From JALQUL01 sp964556425 (GTDB lineage Bacteria > Pseudomonadota > Gammaproteobacteria > Burkholderiales > Burkholderiaceae_C), in NCBI GenBank assembly GCA_964556425.1, contig CAZKWC010000005.1:19518-83517 (forward strand): 64,000 nt of DNA, in the 5' to 3' direction. A model generated the notes under the pieces. The model was not told the DNA's origin. It saw nothing but the letters and a program-made list of their open reading frames with translations, and searched no databases. Each line of letters starts with the position of its first letter. Positions within the stretch are counted from its first letter, which is position 1. This document shows positions 56,557-64,000 of this stretch, one piece after another. A program made the position numbers and the translations under genes.

Positions 56557-57753
56557 ATGCTGATTAACTTCTTCTACACCCTTCGAGCAGCCAAACTACC
56601 TGTTTCTGTCAAAGAGTATCTCAATTTATTAGATGCGCTCAAGCAAGGGGTGGTGGGACCTATGAGTGCTGATGGCACTGGTCATAGTCTTGATGAGTTT
56701 TATTATTTGAGCCGTACTATTTTGGTCAAAGATGAAAAACATTACGACAAGTTTGACCGAGCTTTTGGTGCTTATTTTCAGGGTGTTGAGATGATTGCCG
56801 ATCTCAATAAAGAAATTCCGTTCGACTGGTTAAGAAAAACTCTAGAGAGAGAACTTAACCCAGAAGAAATGGCAAAAATTGAAAAAATGGGCTGGGATGA
56901 GCTCATGGAAACGCTTAAAAAACGCCTAGACGAACAAAAAGAGCGTCATGAAGGAGGCAACAAATGGATTGGCACTGGTGGTACCTCTCCTTTTGGAGCT
57001 TATGGCAATAACCCACAAGGCATTCGCATTGGCCAAGATAGAAGTCGCAACCGAAGTGCTGTAAAAGTCTGGGATCAAAGGGCTTATAAAGACTATGACG
57101 ATAACCAAGAGTTAGGCACGCGCAACATTAAAATGGCGCTACGTCGATTACGCAAATTTGCTAGAACCGGCAATGATTTAGAGCTTGATTTAGATGACAC
57201 CATTCATAGTACGGCGGCTAACGCAGGTTACCTTGATATTAAAATGGTTCCCGAAAAACACAATAACGTCAAAGTATTGTTGTTAATGGATGTGGGCGGT
57301 ACTATGGACGACCATATTACTAGAGTAGAAGAGCTTTTTAGTGCTACCAAAACTGAGTTTAAACACCTCGAGTTTTATTATTTCCATAATTGTGTTTACG
57401 ACTTCATGTGGAAAAACAATAAACGTAGATTTGCCGAAAAATTTCCCACCATAGACATTATTCGAAAATATAACAAAGACTATAAACTCATTTTTATAGG
57501 GGATGCCACCATGAGCCCCTACGAAATTTTGCAACCTGGCGGTAGTGTTGAATACAACAACGAAGAACCCGGTGCTGAATGGCTACAAAAACTCACCAAC
57601 GCATTTCCAAAATTTGCTTGGATTAACCCCGAACCTCAAGGGGTTTGGCAATATAGACAAAGTATTAGCTTAATTCAACAACTCATGGGCAATCGCATGT
57701 TTCCACTTACCTTAAAAGGTCTTGAAGATGCAGTTCGCTTGCTCAGTAAATAA
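56557..57753 (+). CDS. CoxE-family VWA-domain protein
   Basis: This 398-residue protein has a helical N-terminal part (YTLRAAKLPVSVKEYLNLL) and a C-terminal VWA domain. The metal-site motif reads LLLMDVGGTMDDHI, a DxGxT form common in this subfamily instead of DxSxS. YYFHNCVYDFMWKNN and LIFIGDATMSPYEI follow. CoxE-type proteins partner with MoxR ATPases to insert metals or mature oxidoreductases. The target enzyme here is not evident; the neighbouring cytochromes are candidates. Confidence 0.92.
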   Translation: MLINFFYTLRAAKLPVSVKEYLNLLDALKQGVVGPMSADGTGHSLDEFYYLSRTILVKDEKHYDKFDRAFGAYFQGVEMIADLNKEIPFDWLRKTLERELNPEEMAKIEKMGWDELMETLKKRLDEQKERHEGGNKWIGTGGTSPFGAYGNNPQGIRIGQDRSRNRSAVKVWDQRAYKDYDDNQELGTRNIKMALRRLRKFARTGNDLELDLDDTIHSTAANAGYLDIKMVPEKHNNVKVLLLMDVGGTMDDHITRVEELFSATKTEFKHLEFYYFHNCVYDFMWKNNKRRFAEKFPTIDIIRKYNKDYKLIFIGDATMSPYEILQPGGSVEYNNEEPGAEWLQKLTNAFPKFAWINPEPQGVWQYRQSISLIQQLMGNRMFPLTLKGLEDAVRLLSK

Positions 57754-57824
57754 AGAGTTTTCAAGAAGAAAAAACAATATTAAAAGGCAGTTGGTAAAAA
57801 AAGTGCTTTTTACGTTCTACAATC

Positions 57825-57858
57825 AGCTTTTCAACTAGTGGCAGTTGAAAAGCTTTTT
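57825..57858 (+). terminator. Intrinsic terminator after coxE
   Basis: AGCTTTTCAACT (57825-57836) pairs perfectly with AGTTGAAAAGCT (57843-57854), a 12-bp stem followed by T4. It lies only 22 bases before the tRNA gene. Confidence 0.85.
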
Positions 57859-57880
57859 AATTCACTAAAGCCCTCTTTGT

Positions 57881-57955
57881 CTCTTCGTAGTTCAATGGAT
57901 AGAACGAGTGCCTCCTAAGCGCTAGATACAGGTTCGATTCCTGTCGAAGGGACCA
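57881..57955 (+). tRNA. tRNA-Arg (anticodon CCT)
   Basis: A full cloverleaf of 75 bases with encoded CCA can be drawn. The acceptor stem is CTCTTCG with CGAAGGG (one T-G pair), the D-stem GTTC/GAAC, and the anticodon stem AGTGC/GCGCT around CTCCTAA (anticodon CCT, reads AGG). The T-stem is ACAGG/CCTGT around TTCGATT, and the discriminator is A. A T5 run follows directly, and AGAAAAG/CTTTTCT (57961-57980) forms a further hairpin. Confidence 0.95.
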
Positions 57956-58221
57956 TTTTTAGAAAAGAGACTACTTTTCTATTGAATTAACCCGCTACAA
58001 AATTTCAAAAATAGTGAGTTTCAAGATACAGCTTGTAACTAAAAATAAATAATCTCGGTACATTCTCTCTTGCCACTTGAAAGCTTATGCAAGTGTTTGT
58101 TTTTATTAAATTTTTTAATATACATTTGTTTACAACTTCTACTTTCCGAATTGTCAACCTTGTATTACTTGCGTCAAAAATCATTTGAATTGGTAACTTA
58201 ATTCAAAGAAAGATAATTAGC

Positions 58222-58974
58222 ATGAAAATTGGCTTAATAGGATATGGAAAAGCAGGCAAAGCGGTTGCGCGCGTGCTGGCCAACGATAGTCGTTTTCAAT
58301 TGCAATGGATTATTAGACGTGAAGCCAAAACAAATGAGCATATGGAAGAGTTCCCGGCTATTCCAATTTATGGCATGCAGACGCTTGATTTAGCCGACTT
58401 TCTTGAAAAAAATAAAATTGATGCGATTGTTGACTTCTCTGATGAGGCTTCTGTGCATTGGTATGGAAACGAGATTGCCAATCGGCAAGTTATTATAGTT
58501 TCGGCTATTTCTAATTACAGCGCAGAAGGTTTAACACTACTTCAAAAATTAGGCGAAAAAACCAGAGTCATGTATTCACCCAACATCACTTTAGGTATCA
58601 ATTTTCTCATGTTAGCGGCAAAGTTACTCAGAAAAGTAGCTCCTTTTGCAGACGTAGAAATTATTGAGCAACACTTTAAAGAAAAGCAAGATGTTTCAGG
58701 TACCGCCAAAAAAATTGCTCAAAGCCTTAATGTGAACGAAGAAAAAATTACCGCATTACGTTTAGGCGGAATAGTCGGTCATCATGAAGTTATTTTTGGT
58801 TTTCCACATCAAACACTTCGCATCACGCATGACTCCATTAGAAGAGAAGCTTTTGGTACGGGTGCAGCTTATGCACTCACCATACTCAATCAAGTACCCA
58901 TTGGCTTTTATACCTATGAGCAATTGCTACAAAACATTATTGAAAAAGAATTTGCCAATCCAACTCACAATTAA
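58222..58974 (+). CDS. Divergent DapB-like (dihydrodipicolinate reductase) protein
   Basis: This 250-residue protein has an N-terminal Rossmann motif GLIGYGKAGKAVARVL and a DapB-type C-terminal domain. EIIEQHFKEKQDVSGTAKKIAQ keeps a His and Lys at the catalytic spacing of DapB. The NAD-site motif that is normally GTTG reads SAIS, and the second His of the HH pair is Phe. The Pro of the substrate loop DAPSGTA is missing. It may be the lysine-pathway enzyme in a divergent form, or a reductase acting on another imine. Fourteen bases separate it from the DUF389 gene. Confidence 0.8.
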   Translation: MKIGLIGYGKAGKAVARVLANDSRFQLQWIIRREAKTNEHMEEFPAIPIYGMQTLDLADFLEKNKIDAIVDFSDEASVHWYGNEIANRQVIIVSAISNYSAEGLTLLQKLGEKTRVMYSPNITLGINFLMLAAKLLRKVAPFADVEIIEQHFKEKQDVSGTAKKIAQSLNVNEEKITALRLGGIVGHHEVIFGFPHQTLRITHDSIRREAFGTGAAYALTILNQVPIGFYTYEQLLQNIIEKEFANPTHN

Positions 58975-58988
58975 AAAATGGTTTTTTT

Positions 58989-60347
58989 ATGATTTTAGAC
59001 TCTATCAAACGTCGTTTTATATCTCGATTTGACCTTAGACACGACCAAGCTAATTCGGCTGAAATTGACTATACTTTTAGAAGCGGGGTTGAATTTAGGG
59101 GAACTAATCTTTGGGTTTTAATATTTGCCATATTAGTTGCATCGATTGGCCTTAATGTGAATTCAACAGCCGTTGTAATTGGGGCTATGTTAATTTCACC
59201 CTTAATGGGACCCATAATGGCTTTAGGTTACGGGGCCGGAATCAATGATTCTGCGCTCATGAAAAAGTCCATTTTTAATTTGGGTTTGGCAGCAGTGTTA
59301 AGCTTAATTGCCTCCACACTGTATTTTTTAATATCGCCATTATCTCAAGCCCACTCTGAGTTATTAGCCCGCACCACCCCGACTATTTGGGATGTATTAA
59401 TTGCCCTTTTTGGTGGTCTTGCTGGTGTCATTGGTGTAACCCGAAAAGTTAAATCTAATTTAATTCCGGGAGTTGCAATTGCCACGGCATTAATGCCCCC
59501 GCTTTGTACAGCAGGTTATGGTTTAGCCGTGGGGAATTGGCAATTTTTTATAGGTGCTTTTTATTTATTTACTATTAATTGCGTCTTTATCGCAATAGCT
59601 ACACTCATGATGATCAGGCTAATGAGCTTGCCGAGTGTAAAAATATTAGAAGAAAAAAATTTGCTAAAGAGACGAACTATTATTGGTTTTATTATTTTTT
59701 CAACTGTTGTGCCGAGTTTATTCTTAGCATTTGACCTGGTTCATAAAGAGTATTTTGAGTCAAGTGTGAATCGATTTATACAAGTTTCATTTAAAAATAA
59801 TACGAATATTTTGGTGTTATCACAAGATATTGACTACCGAAAAAAACAAGTCAAATTAACGCTGGCTGGTAATAGACTTTCTGAAAATGAAATCAATACT
59901 ATCAAAAATCGTTTAGAAGAATTTGGTTTGACTAAAACTGAATTAATTGTGATGCAATCATCGCCCACTACACCCGACATTAATTTAGTTAAAAAAGATA
60001 TTTTGAATGAGTTTTTAATCAATAACAAACAAGAAATTCAAAATAAGGATGAAAAAATTGATTCTCTGCAAAGCGAATTAATGAGCCTAAAACAAAGCTC
60101 TAATATACAAGGCCTTTTAAAGTCCCTTCAACAAGAACTTCTTGCCCAGTTCCCTACTGCAAGCGAAATTAATATCACAAAAGGCATCTCTAGCTCCACT
60201 GACGATAATTCAGACTTTTTTTTAGTTCAAATCAAACTAAAACAAAAAATTAGCAACCCAGAAAAAGAGCGCTTAAAAGCTGGCTTGCAAGTCAGAATTG
60301 GTATTGAGAATACTAAAAATTTACGTTTGGAATTTAGTCAACCGTAA
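58989..60347 (+). CDS. DUF389 family membrane protein
   Basis: This 452-residue protein has about six membrane spans in its first 250 residues. STAVVIGAMLISPLMGPIMALGYG and KSNLIPGVAIATALMPPLCTAGYGLA are the conserved DUF389 segments (the TIGR00341-type family). A cytoplasmic C-terminal part of about 200 residues contains a coiled coil (DEKIDSLQSELMSLKQ). The function of the family is not established. The gene forms a unit with the DapB-like gene upstream. Confidence 0.9.
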   Translation: MILDSIKRRFISRFDLRHDQANSAEIDYTFRSGVEFRGTNLWVLIFAILVASIGLNVNSTAVVIGAMLISPLMGPIMALGYGAGINDSALMKKSIFNLGLAAVLSLIASTLYFLISPLSQAHSELLARTTPTIWDVLIALFGGLAGVIGVTRKVKSNLIPGVAIATALMPPLCTAGYGLAVGNWQFFIGAFYLFTINCVFIAIATLMMIRLMSLPSVKILEEKNLLKRRTIIGFIIFSTVVPSLFLAFDLVHKEYFESSVNRFIQVSFKNNTNILVLSQDIDYRKKQVKLTLAGNRLSENEINTIKNRLEEFGLTKTELIVMQSSPTTPDINLVKKDILNEFLINNKQEIQNKDEKIDSLQSELMSLKQSSNIQGLLKSLQQELLAQFPTASEINITKGISSSTDDNSDFFLVQIKLKQKISNPEKERLKAGLQVRIGIENTKNLRLEFSQP

Positions 60348-60411
60348 GAAAATACTTCACCAATTTTCATTTAACTATGTACCCTCAGCGACAACTAATG
60401 CTTACCGCTAA

Positions 60412-60439
60412 TTGACAAAACTCGCCTGTCCTTTATCCT
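60412..60439 (+). promoter_or_regulatory. Predicted promoter of the GMC oxidoreductase gene
   Basis: A consensus TTGACA (60412-60417) and TATCCT (60434-60439) are separated by 16 bases. A hairpin (TTGTTA at 60441-60446 with TAACAA at 60464-60469, and inner GGAA/TTCC) follows at once and touches the ribosome site AAGGAG at 60468-60473. Confidence 0.55.
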
Positions 60440-60478
60440 CTTGTTAGGAAGTTTTATTCCAATTAACAAGGAGACAAA

Positions 60479-62083
60479 ATGCCCATCAATGAAACAGATT
60501 ATGTAGTCATAGGCGGTGGTTCTGCAGGCTGTGTAATAGCAGGCCGACTCACCGAAGATCCTAGTATTCGTGTTGCACTTTTAGAAGCAGGTGGCAGAGG
60601 CGATAGCTGGATGGTCAACACTCCAGCAGCAGTAGTAGCCATGCTTCCCACCAAAATCAATAACTATGCATTCGAAACCACACCTCAAGTGGGGCTTAAT
60701 AATCGAAAAGGTTATCAACCTAGAGGCAAGGCGTTGGGTGGCTCCTCTGCTATTAATGCCATGGTTTATATCAGGGGTCACGCCTCTGATTATGACCACT
60801 GGGAAAGTTTAGGTAATCAAGGCTGGTCTTATAGCGCACTGCTACCCTACTTCAAACGAAGTGAAAATAATGCCGATATTCAAAATGAATACCATGGTCA
60901 AAATGGCCCTTTAAGTGTGAGCAATTTGCAAACTGAAAATCCTTTTCACGGCATTTATTTAAATGCGGCAAAACAAGCTGGTTTTAAAATCAACCCCGAC
61001 TTTAACGGTGCCGATCAAGAGGGAGTAGGCATTTATCAAGTGACCCACCAAAACGGTGAGCGTTGCAGTGCAGCTAGGGCTTATTTACATCCCCACATGG
61101 GCAAACGCGATAATTTGCATGTAGAAACTGGCGTTACGGTGAGCAAAATTATTTTTCAAGGCAAAAAAGCGGTTGCGGTTGAATATTTACAAAATGGCCA
61201 AAAACACACTGTTAAAGCCAATAAAGAAGTTATTTTATGTGGAGGGGCATTCCAATCACCCCAACTCTTAATGTTGTCGGGCGTGGGTCCGGCACAACAT
61301 TTAAAAGAGCACGGAATTGAAGTGCTGCACGACTTGCCAGGAGTGGGACAAAACCTGCAAGATCACCCTGATTTTATTTTTAGCTACAAAGCCAAAAGCC
61401 TAGATTTAGTGGGTATTTCTTTAGCTGGAACGGTCAAAATGACGGGCCAAATTATTCGCTACATTAAAGAAAGAAAAGGCATGATTGCCACCAACTTTGC
61501 AGAAGGTGGTGGCTTTTTAAAAACCGACGAAGCTTTAAATGCTCCAGATGTACAACTTCATTTTGTCATCAGTGTAGTAGAAGACCATGCCAGAAAACTC
61601 CACTTCTCTCATGGTTATTCTTGCCATGTTTGTTTATTAAGGCCACAAAGTCGTGGGCAAGTTACACTAAAAAATAACAATCCTAATAGCGCGCCATTAA
61701 TTGACCCCGCCTTTCTCAAAGAAGAAGCTGACCTCGAAACTTTAGTAAAAGGTTATAAACTCACCAAAAAACTACTTGATGCGCCAGCTTTGGCCGATAT
61801 TCGTCAAAGTGATATGGTCACAGCACATATTCAAACCGATGATGAAATCAAGCAAATTTTGCGTGACAGGGTCGATACGGTTTATCATCCGGTTGGAACT
61901 TGTAAAATGGGAATTGATTCAATGGCAGTCGTAGATCCTGAACTAAGAGTCCATGGGCTTCAAAACTTACGAGTAGTCGACGGTTCCATCATGCCCACCT
62001 TAATTGGCGGAAACACCAATGCACCCATTATGGCAATTGCAGAAAAAGCAGTTGATTTAATTCGCGCAAGCAACTCACACTAA
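60479..62083 (+). CDS. GMC-family FAD alcohol dehydrogenase (choline dehydrogenase-like)
   Basis: This 534-residue flavoprotein has FAD-binding VVIGGGSAGCVIAGRL at the start, the GMC signatures PRGKALGGSSAINAMVYIRG and GAFQSPQLLMLSGVGP, and the catalytic His470 in VYHPVGTCKMG. The end GGNTNAPIMAIAEKAVDLI is typical. Such enzymes oxidise primary alcohols, including long-chain and terpenoid alcohols (AlkJ type) or choline. It is followed at 12 bases by an aldehyde dehydrogenase, so the pair probably oxidises an alcohol to an acid. The substrate cannot be named from sequence. Confidence 0.94.
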   Translation: MPINETDYVVIGGGSAGCVIAGRLTEDPSIRVALLEAGGRGDSWMVNTPAAVVAMLPTKINNYAFETTPQVGLNNRKGYQPRGKALGGSSAINAMVYIRGHASDYDHWESLGNQGWSYSALLPYFKRSENNADIQNEYHGQNGPLSVSNLQTENPFHGIYLNAAKQAGFKINPDFNGADQEGVGIYQVTHQNGERCSAARAYLHPHMGKRDNLHVETGVTVSKIIFQGKKAVAVEYLQNGQKHTVKANKEVILCGGAFQSPQLLMLSGVGPAQHLKEHGIEVLHDLPGVGQNLQDHPDFIFSYKAKSLDLVGISLAGTVKMTGQIIRYIKERKGMIATNFAEGGGFLKTDEALNAPDVQLHFVISVVEDHARKLHFSHGYSCHVCLLRPQSRGQVTLKNNNPNSAPLIDPAFLKEEADLETLVKGYKLTKKLLDAPALADIRQSDMVTAHIQTDDEIKQILRDRVDTVYHPVGTCKMGIDSMAVVDPELRVHGLQNLRVVDGSIMPTLIGGNTNAPIMAIAEKAVDLIRASNSH

Positions 62084-62095
62084 GAAAGATTGGTT

Positions 62096-63544
62096 ATGAA
62101 TACACTCAATGCAGCTATGCTACAAATTGAAATACCACAAGAGTTTCAAACCTGTTTTGATGCGCAAAAACAGGCCTATTTAGCGCAACCAGAACCCAGT
62201 TTACAAGAACGCCGTGCCGACCTCGCAACGCTTTCAAGAATGCTCAAAGAAAATCGAGACGCCTTGGTAGCCGCCATTAACCAAGATTATGGCAATCGCT
62301 CTGAATTTGAGACTTTGTTTGCCGAGTTTTTTGTGGTGTTAGAAACCATTAAAGACTCTAGTAAAAAACTACGCAAATGGATGAAGCCACAGCGTCGCCA
62401 TATCGACATCATGCTCTACCCAGGTGCTTCTAACCGAGTCATTCCACAACCCCTAGGTGTTGTAGGTGTGATTGTGCCTTGGAACTTCCCGCTTAATCTG
62501 ACCTTTTGCCCCCTAGCCGCAATTTTTGCAGCGGGTAATAGGGCTATGGTCAAAATGAGCGAAAACTCCAGAAATCTCGCTTTGTTATTGGCTGAAATTA
62601 GCCCGCGATATTTTCCGAAAAATAAGCTCCAATTTTTTGAAGATGGAGGTGGCAGAGGACCGTCTTTTTCTTCTATTCCTTTTGATCATTTATTGTTTAC
62701 TGGCTCTGGCACAACTGGTAAAGCGGTGATGGCTAATGCCGCTCGCAACCTTACTCCGGTCACGCTTGAATTAGGTGGTAAAGCACCTGCCGTAGTAGGT
62801 CCCGACTATTCAATTCAAACTGCCGCCGAGCGCATTATGTGGGTCAAGATGTTTAATGCGGGACAAATTTGCACCAACATTGATTACGTGTTTTTACCCG
62901 AAGGACGTGAGCAAGAATTTACCGAGCACTGCAAAAAATTAATTGCACAGCGTTACCCCGATATAAACGCAAATGATTACACCTCCATTATTGATCAGCG
63001 TGCTTTCGACCGTTTAAACCACACACTAGACGATGCAAAAGCAAAAGGAGCAACTGTTATTAATTTGGCGCAAGGTCAAACTCCAGACCTTAGTTTAAGA
63101 AAGTTTTCTCCACATATTGTGCTCAATCCAAGCGCCGATATGATTATTTCACAAAGAGAAATTTTTGGCCCTATTTTGCCTATTCGCACCTATAAAACCA
63201 AAGAAGAAGTTGCCTCTTATATTAATAGCCACGATAGGCCTTTGGCACTCTATCCTTTTACCAATGATAAATCACTGCAAAAATTTTATATTTCTCATGT
63301 GATGTCAGGTGGTGTGTCGGTGAATGAGGCTTTACTTCATGTGGCGCAACATGATCTGCCATTTGGCGGCGTTGGACCTAGTGGTATGGGTCATTACCAC
63401 TCACAAGAGGGTTTTAATACTTTCTCTAAATTACGACCCGTTTTTTATCAAGGGCCTTTTTCAGCAATCCAAATGTTGTTCTTACCACCCTATGCCAACA
63501 AGGCTTTAAAGTTCATGAATTTGCTCATGAAATATAAAGCCTAA
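62096..63544 (+). CDS. Aldehyde dehydrogenase (coniferyl aldehyde dehydrogenase-like)
   Basis: This 482-residue NAD(P)-dependent enzyme has the catalytic Cys259 in NAGQICTNIDYVFLP, the general base Glu in VTLELGGKAPAVVG, and the NAD-binding GVVGVIVPWNFPLNL. The hydrophobic C-terminal tail (YQGPFSAIQMLFLPPYANKALKF) resembles fatty or coniferyl aldehyde dehydrogenases of the class 3 type. The ATG at 62096 is chosen over a TTG two codons upstream. It pairs with the GMC gene. Confidence 0.93.
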   Translation: MNTLNAAMLQIEIPQEFQTCFDAQKQAYLAQPEPSLQERRADLATLSRMLKENRDALVAAINQDYGNRSEFETLFAEFFVVLETIKDSSKKLRKWMKPQRRHIDIMLYPGASNRVIPQPLGVVGVIVPWNFPLNLTFCPLAAIFAAGNRAMVKMSENSRNLALLLAEISPRYFPKNKLQFFEDGGGRGPSFSSIPFDHLLFTGSGTTGKAVMANAARNLTPVTLELGGKAPAVVGPDYSIQTAAERIMWVKMFNAGQICTNIDYVFLPEGREQEFTEHCKKLIAQRYPDINANDYTSIIDQRAFDRLNHTLDDAKAKGATVINLAQGQTPDLSLRKFSPHIVLNPSADMIISQREIFGPILPIRTYKTKEEVASYINSHDRPLALYPFTNDKSLQKFYISHVMSGGVSVNEALLHVAQHDLPFGGVGPSGMGHYHSQEGFNTFSKLRPVFYQGPFSAIQMLFLPPYANKALKFMNLLMKYKA

Positions 63545-63563
63545 AATTTTATTGAATGCAAAA

Positions 63564-63590
63564 ACGTGATGACTCTACATCACGTTTTTT
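63564..63590 (+). terminator. Intrinsic terminator after the aldehyde dehydrogenase gene
   Basis: ACGTGATG (63564-63571) pairs with CATCACGT (63578-63585) and runs into T6. It ends the GMC-aldehyde dehydrogenase unit. Confidence 0.92.
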
Positions 63591-63659
63591 AACATTGAAT
63601 CTATTGTATAAAAATTAGTGTCATCTAAAGACTCACTCAATCAACACGAAATACCAATA

Positions 63660-64000
63660 ATGAAAATCATTCCTACCCTCCAAGAACTGTGTAGCCTAGT
63701 AGGGCAAGAAATCAGTGTCAGCGATTGGTTGCTTATAGAACAAGAGCGGATTGATCAATTTGCACAAGCCACCGGCGACCATCAATGGATTCACACCGAC
63801 CCTGTTAAAGCAGCCAATGGTCCATTTAAAACGACTATTGCACATGGCTTTTTAACGCTTTCATTGTTACCATGGTTTTTTGATAGTTCTATTGCGGTGC
63901 AAGACGTTAAAATGGGCGTTAATTATGGATTGAATAAAGTCCGTTTCCCTGCTCCCGTACCTGTTAATAGTCGCATTCGTGGACGTATTAAACTGCTCTC
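63660..64000 (+). CDS. MaoC-family dehydratase (partial)
   Basis: An ATG at 63660 opens a frame that runs off the window after 113 residues. FAQATGDHQWIHTDPVKAANGPFKTTIAHGFLTLSLLP is the hot-dog hydratase motif with the catalytic Asp and His of (R)-specific enoyl-CoA hydratases and NodN-like proteins. VNYGLNKVRFPAPVPVNSRIRGRI follows as expected. It could act in fatty acid or polyhydroxyalkanoate metabolism. The C-terminus is missing. Confidence 0.9.
   Translation, partial: MKIIPTLQELCSLVGQEISVSDWLLIEQERIDQFAQATGDHQWIHTDPVKAANGPFKTTIAHGFLTLSLLPWFFDSSIAVQDVKMGVNYGLNKVRFPAPVPVNSRIRGRIKLL

Noticed and set aside
1..64000. CRISPR arrays, insertion sequences, prophage, rRNA operons
   Set aside because: No spaced direct repeats, transposase, terminal repeats, phage structural genes or rRNA sequences were seen on reading both strands.

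Overview
The window is a 64 kb stretch of a low-GC (roughly 40% by eye) betaproteobacterial chromosome, most likely a member of the Burkholderiales. Support comes from the beta-type ribosomal protein S1 and RRM protein sequences, the run dapF-DUF484-xerC, a DksA with a degenerate zinc finger, the run rnb-tonB-aroE-mtgA, and argS-SPOR-dsbA. The species cannot be named from the sequence. Three runs of exactly 100 N show that this is a scaffolded draft assembly. Two of the three gaps are flanked by identical 55-bp contig ends, so they are almost certainly false gaps in intact genes.

Layout. (1) 1-7.4 kb: the end of cmk, then rpsA, ihfB, lapA-lapB and the heptose genes hldE1-hldD, a small ComEA-like protein with a histone-like tail, and a glycine-rich RRM protein on the minus strand. 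(2) 7.9-15 kb: RNase P RNA, dapF-DUF484-xerC, a CobW GTPase with a His-rich loop, dksA and a double-STAS protein. (3) 15.2-33.5 kb: a complete division and cell-wall (dcw) cluster, mraZ-rsmH-ftsL-ftsI-murE-murF-mraY-murD-ftsW-murG-murC-ddlB-ftsQ-ftsA-ftsZ-lpxC. It is tightly packed, with many overlaps, and has an internal promoter before ftsZ and a terminator after it. (4) 33.5-40.7 kb, minus strand: ruvC, a CdsA-like protein that has lost the catalytic residues, plsC, then mtgA-aroE-tonB-rnb. (5) 41.2-43.6 kb: rodA, pgpA, cinA. (6) 43.6-52.6 kb, minus strand: a secreted protein with a possible caspase-like catalytic dyad, a PIN-domain protein overlapping a THUMP RNA methyltransferase, rpoN-lptB-lptA, dsbA, a SPOR protein and argS. 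(7) 53-57.8 kb: two dihaem cytochromes c and a MoxR/small membrane protein/GNAT/CoxE-VWA group. (8) 57.9-64 kb: tRNA-Arg(CCT), a divergent DapB-like reductase, a DUF389 membrane protein, a GMC alcohol oxidoreductase with an aldehyde dehydrogenase, and the start of a MaoC-type hydratase.

Most of the window is housekeeping: envelope biogenesis (peptidoglycan, lipid A, heptose, LPS transport, phospholipid), division, and translation or RNA metabolism. No phage, insertion sequence, CRISPR array or plasmid gene was seen. The points most worth a second look are the CdsA-like pseudoenzyme next to plsC (34.1-35.1 kb), the predicted secreted clan-CD-like cysteine peptidase (43.6-44.6 kb), the cluster of four inverted repeats between rnb and rodA (40.87-41.02 kb), the three-hairpin leader of rpsA, and the MoxR-CoxE group.
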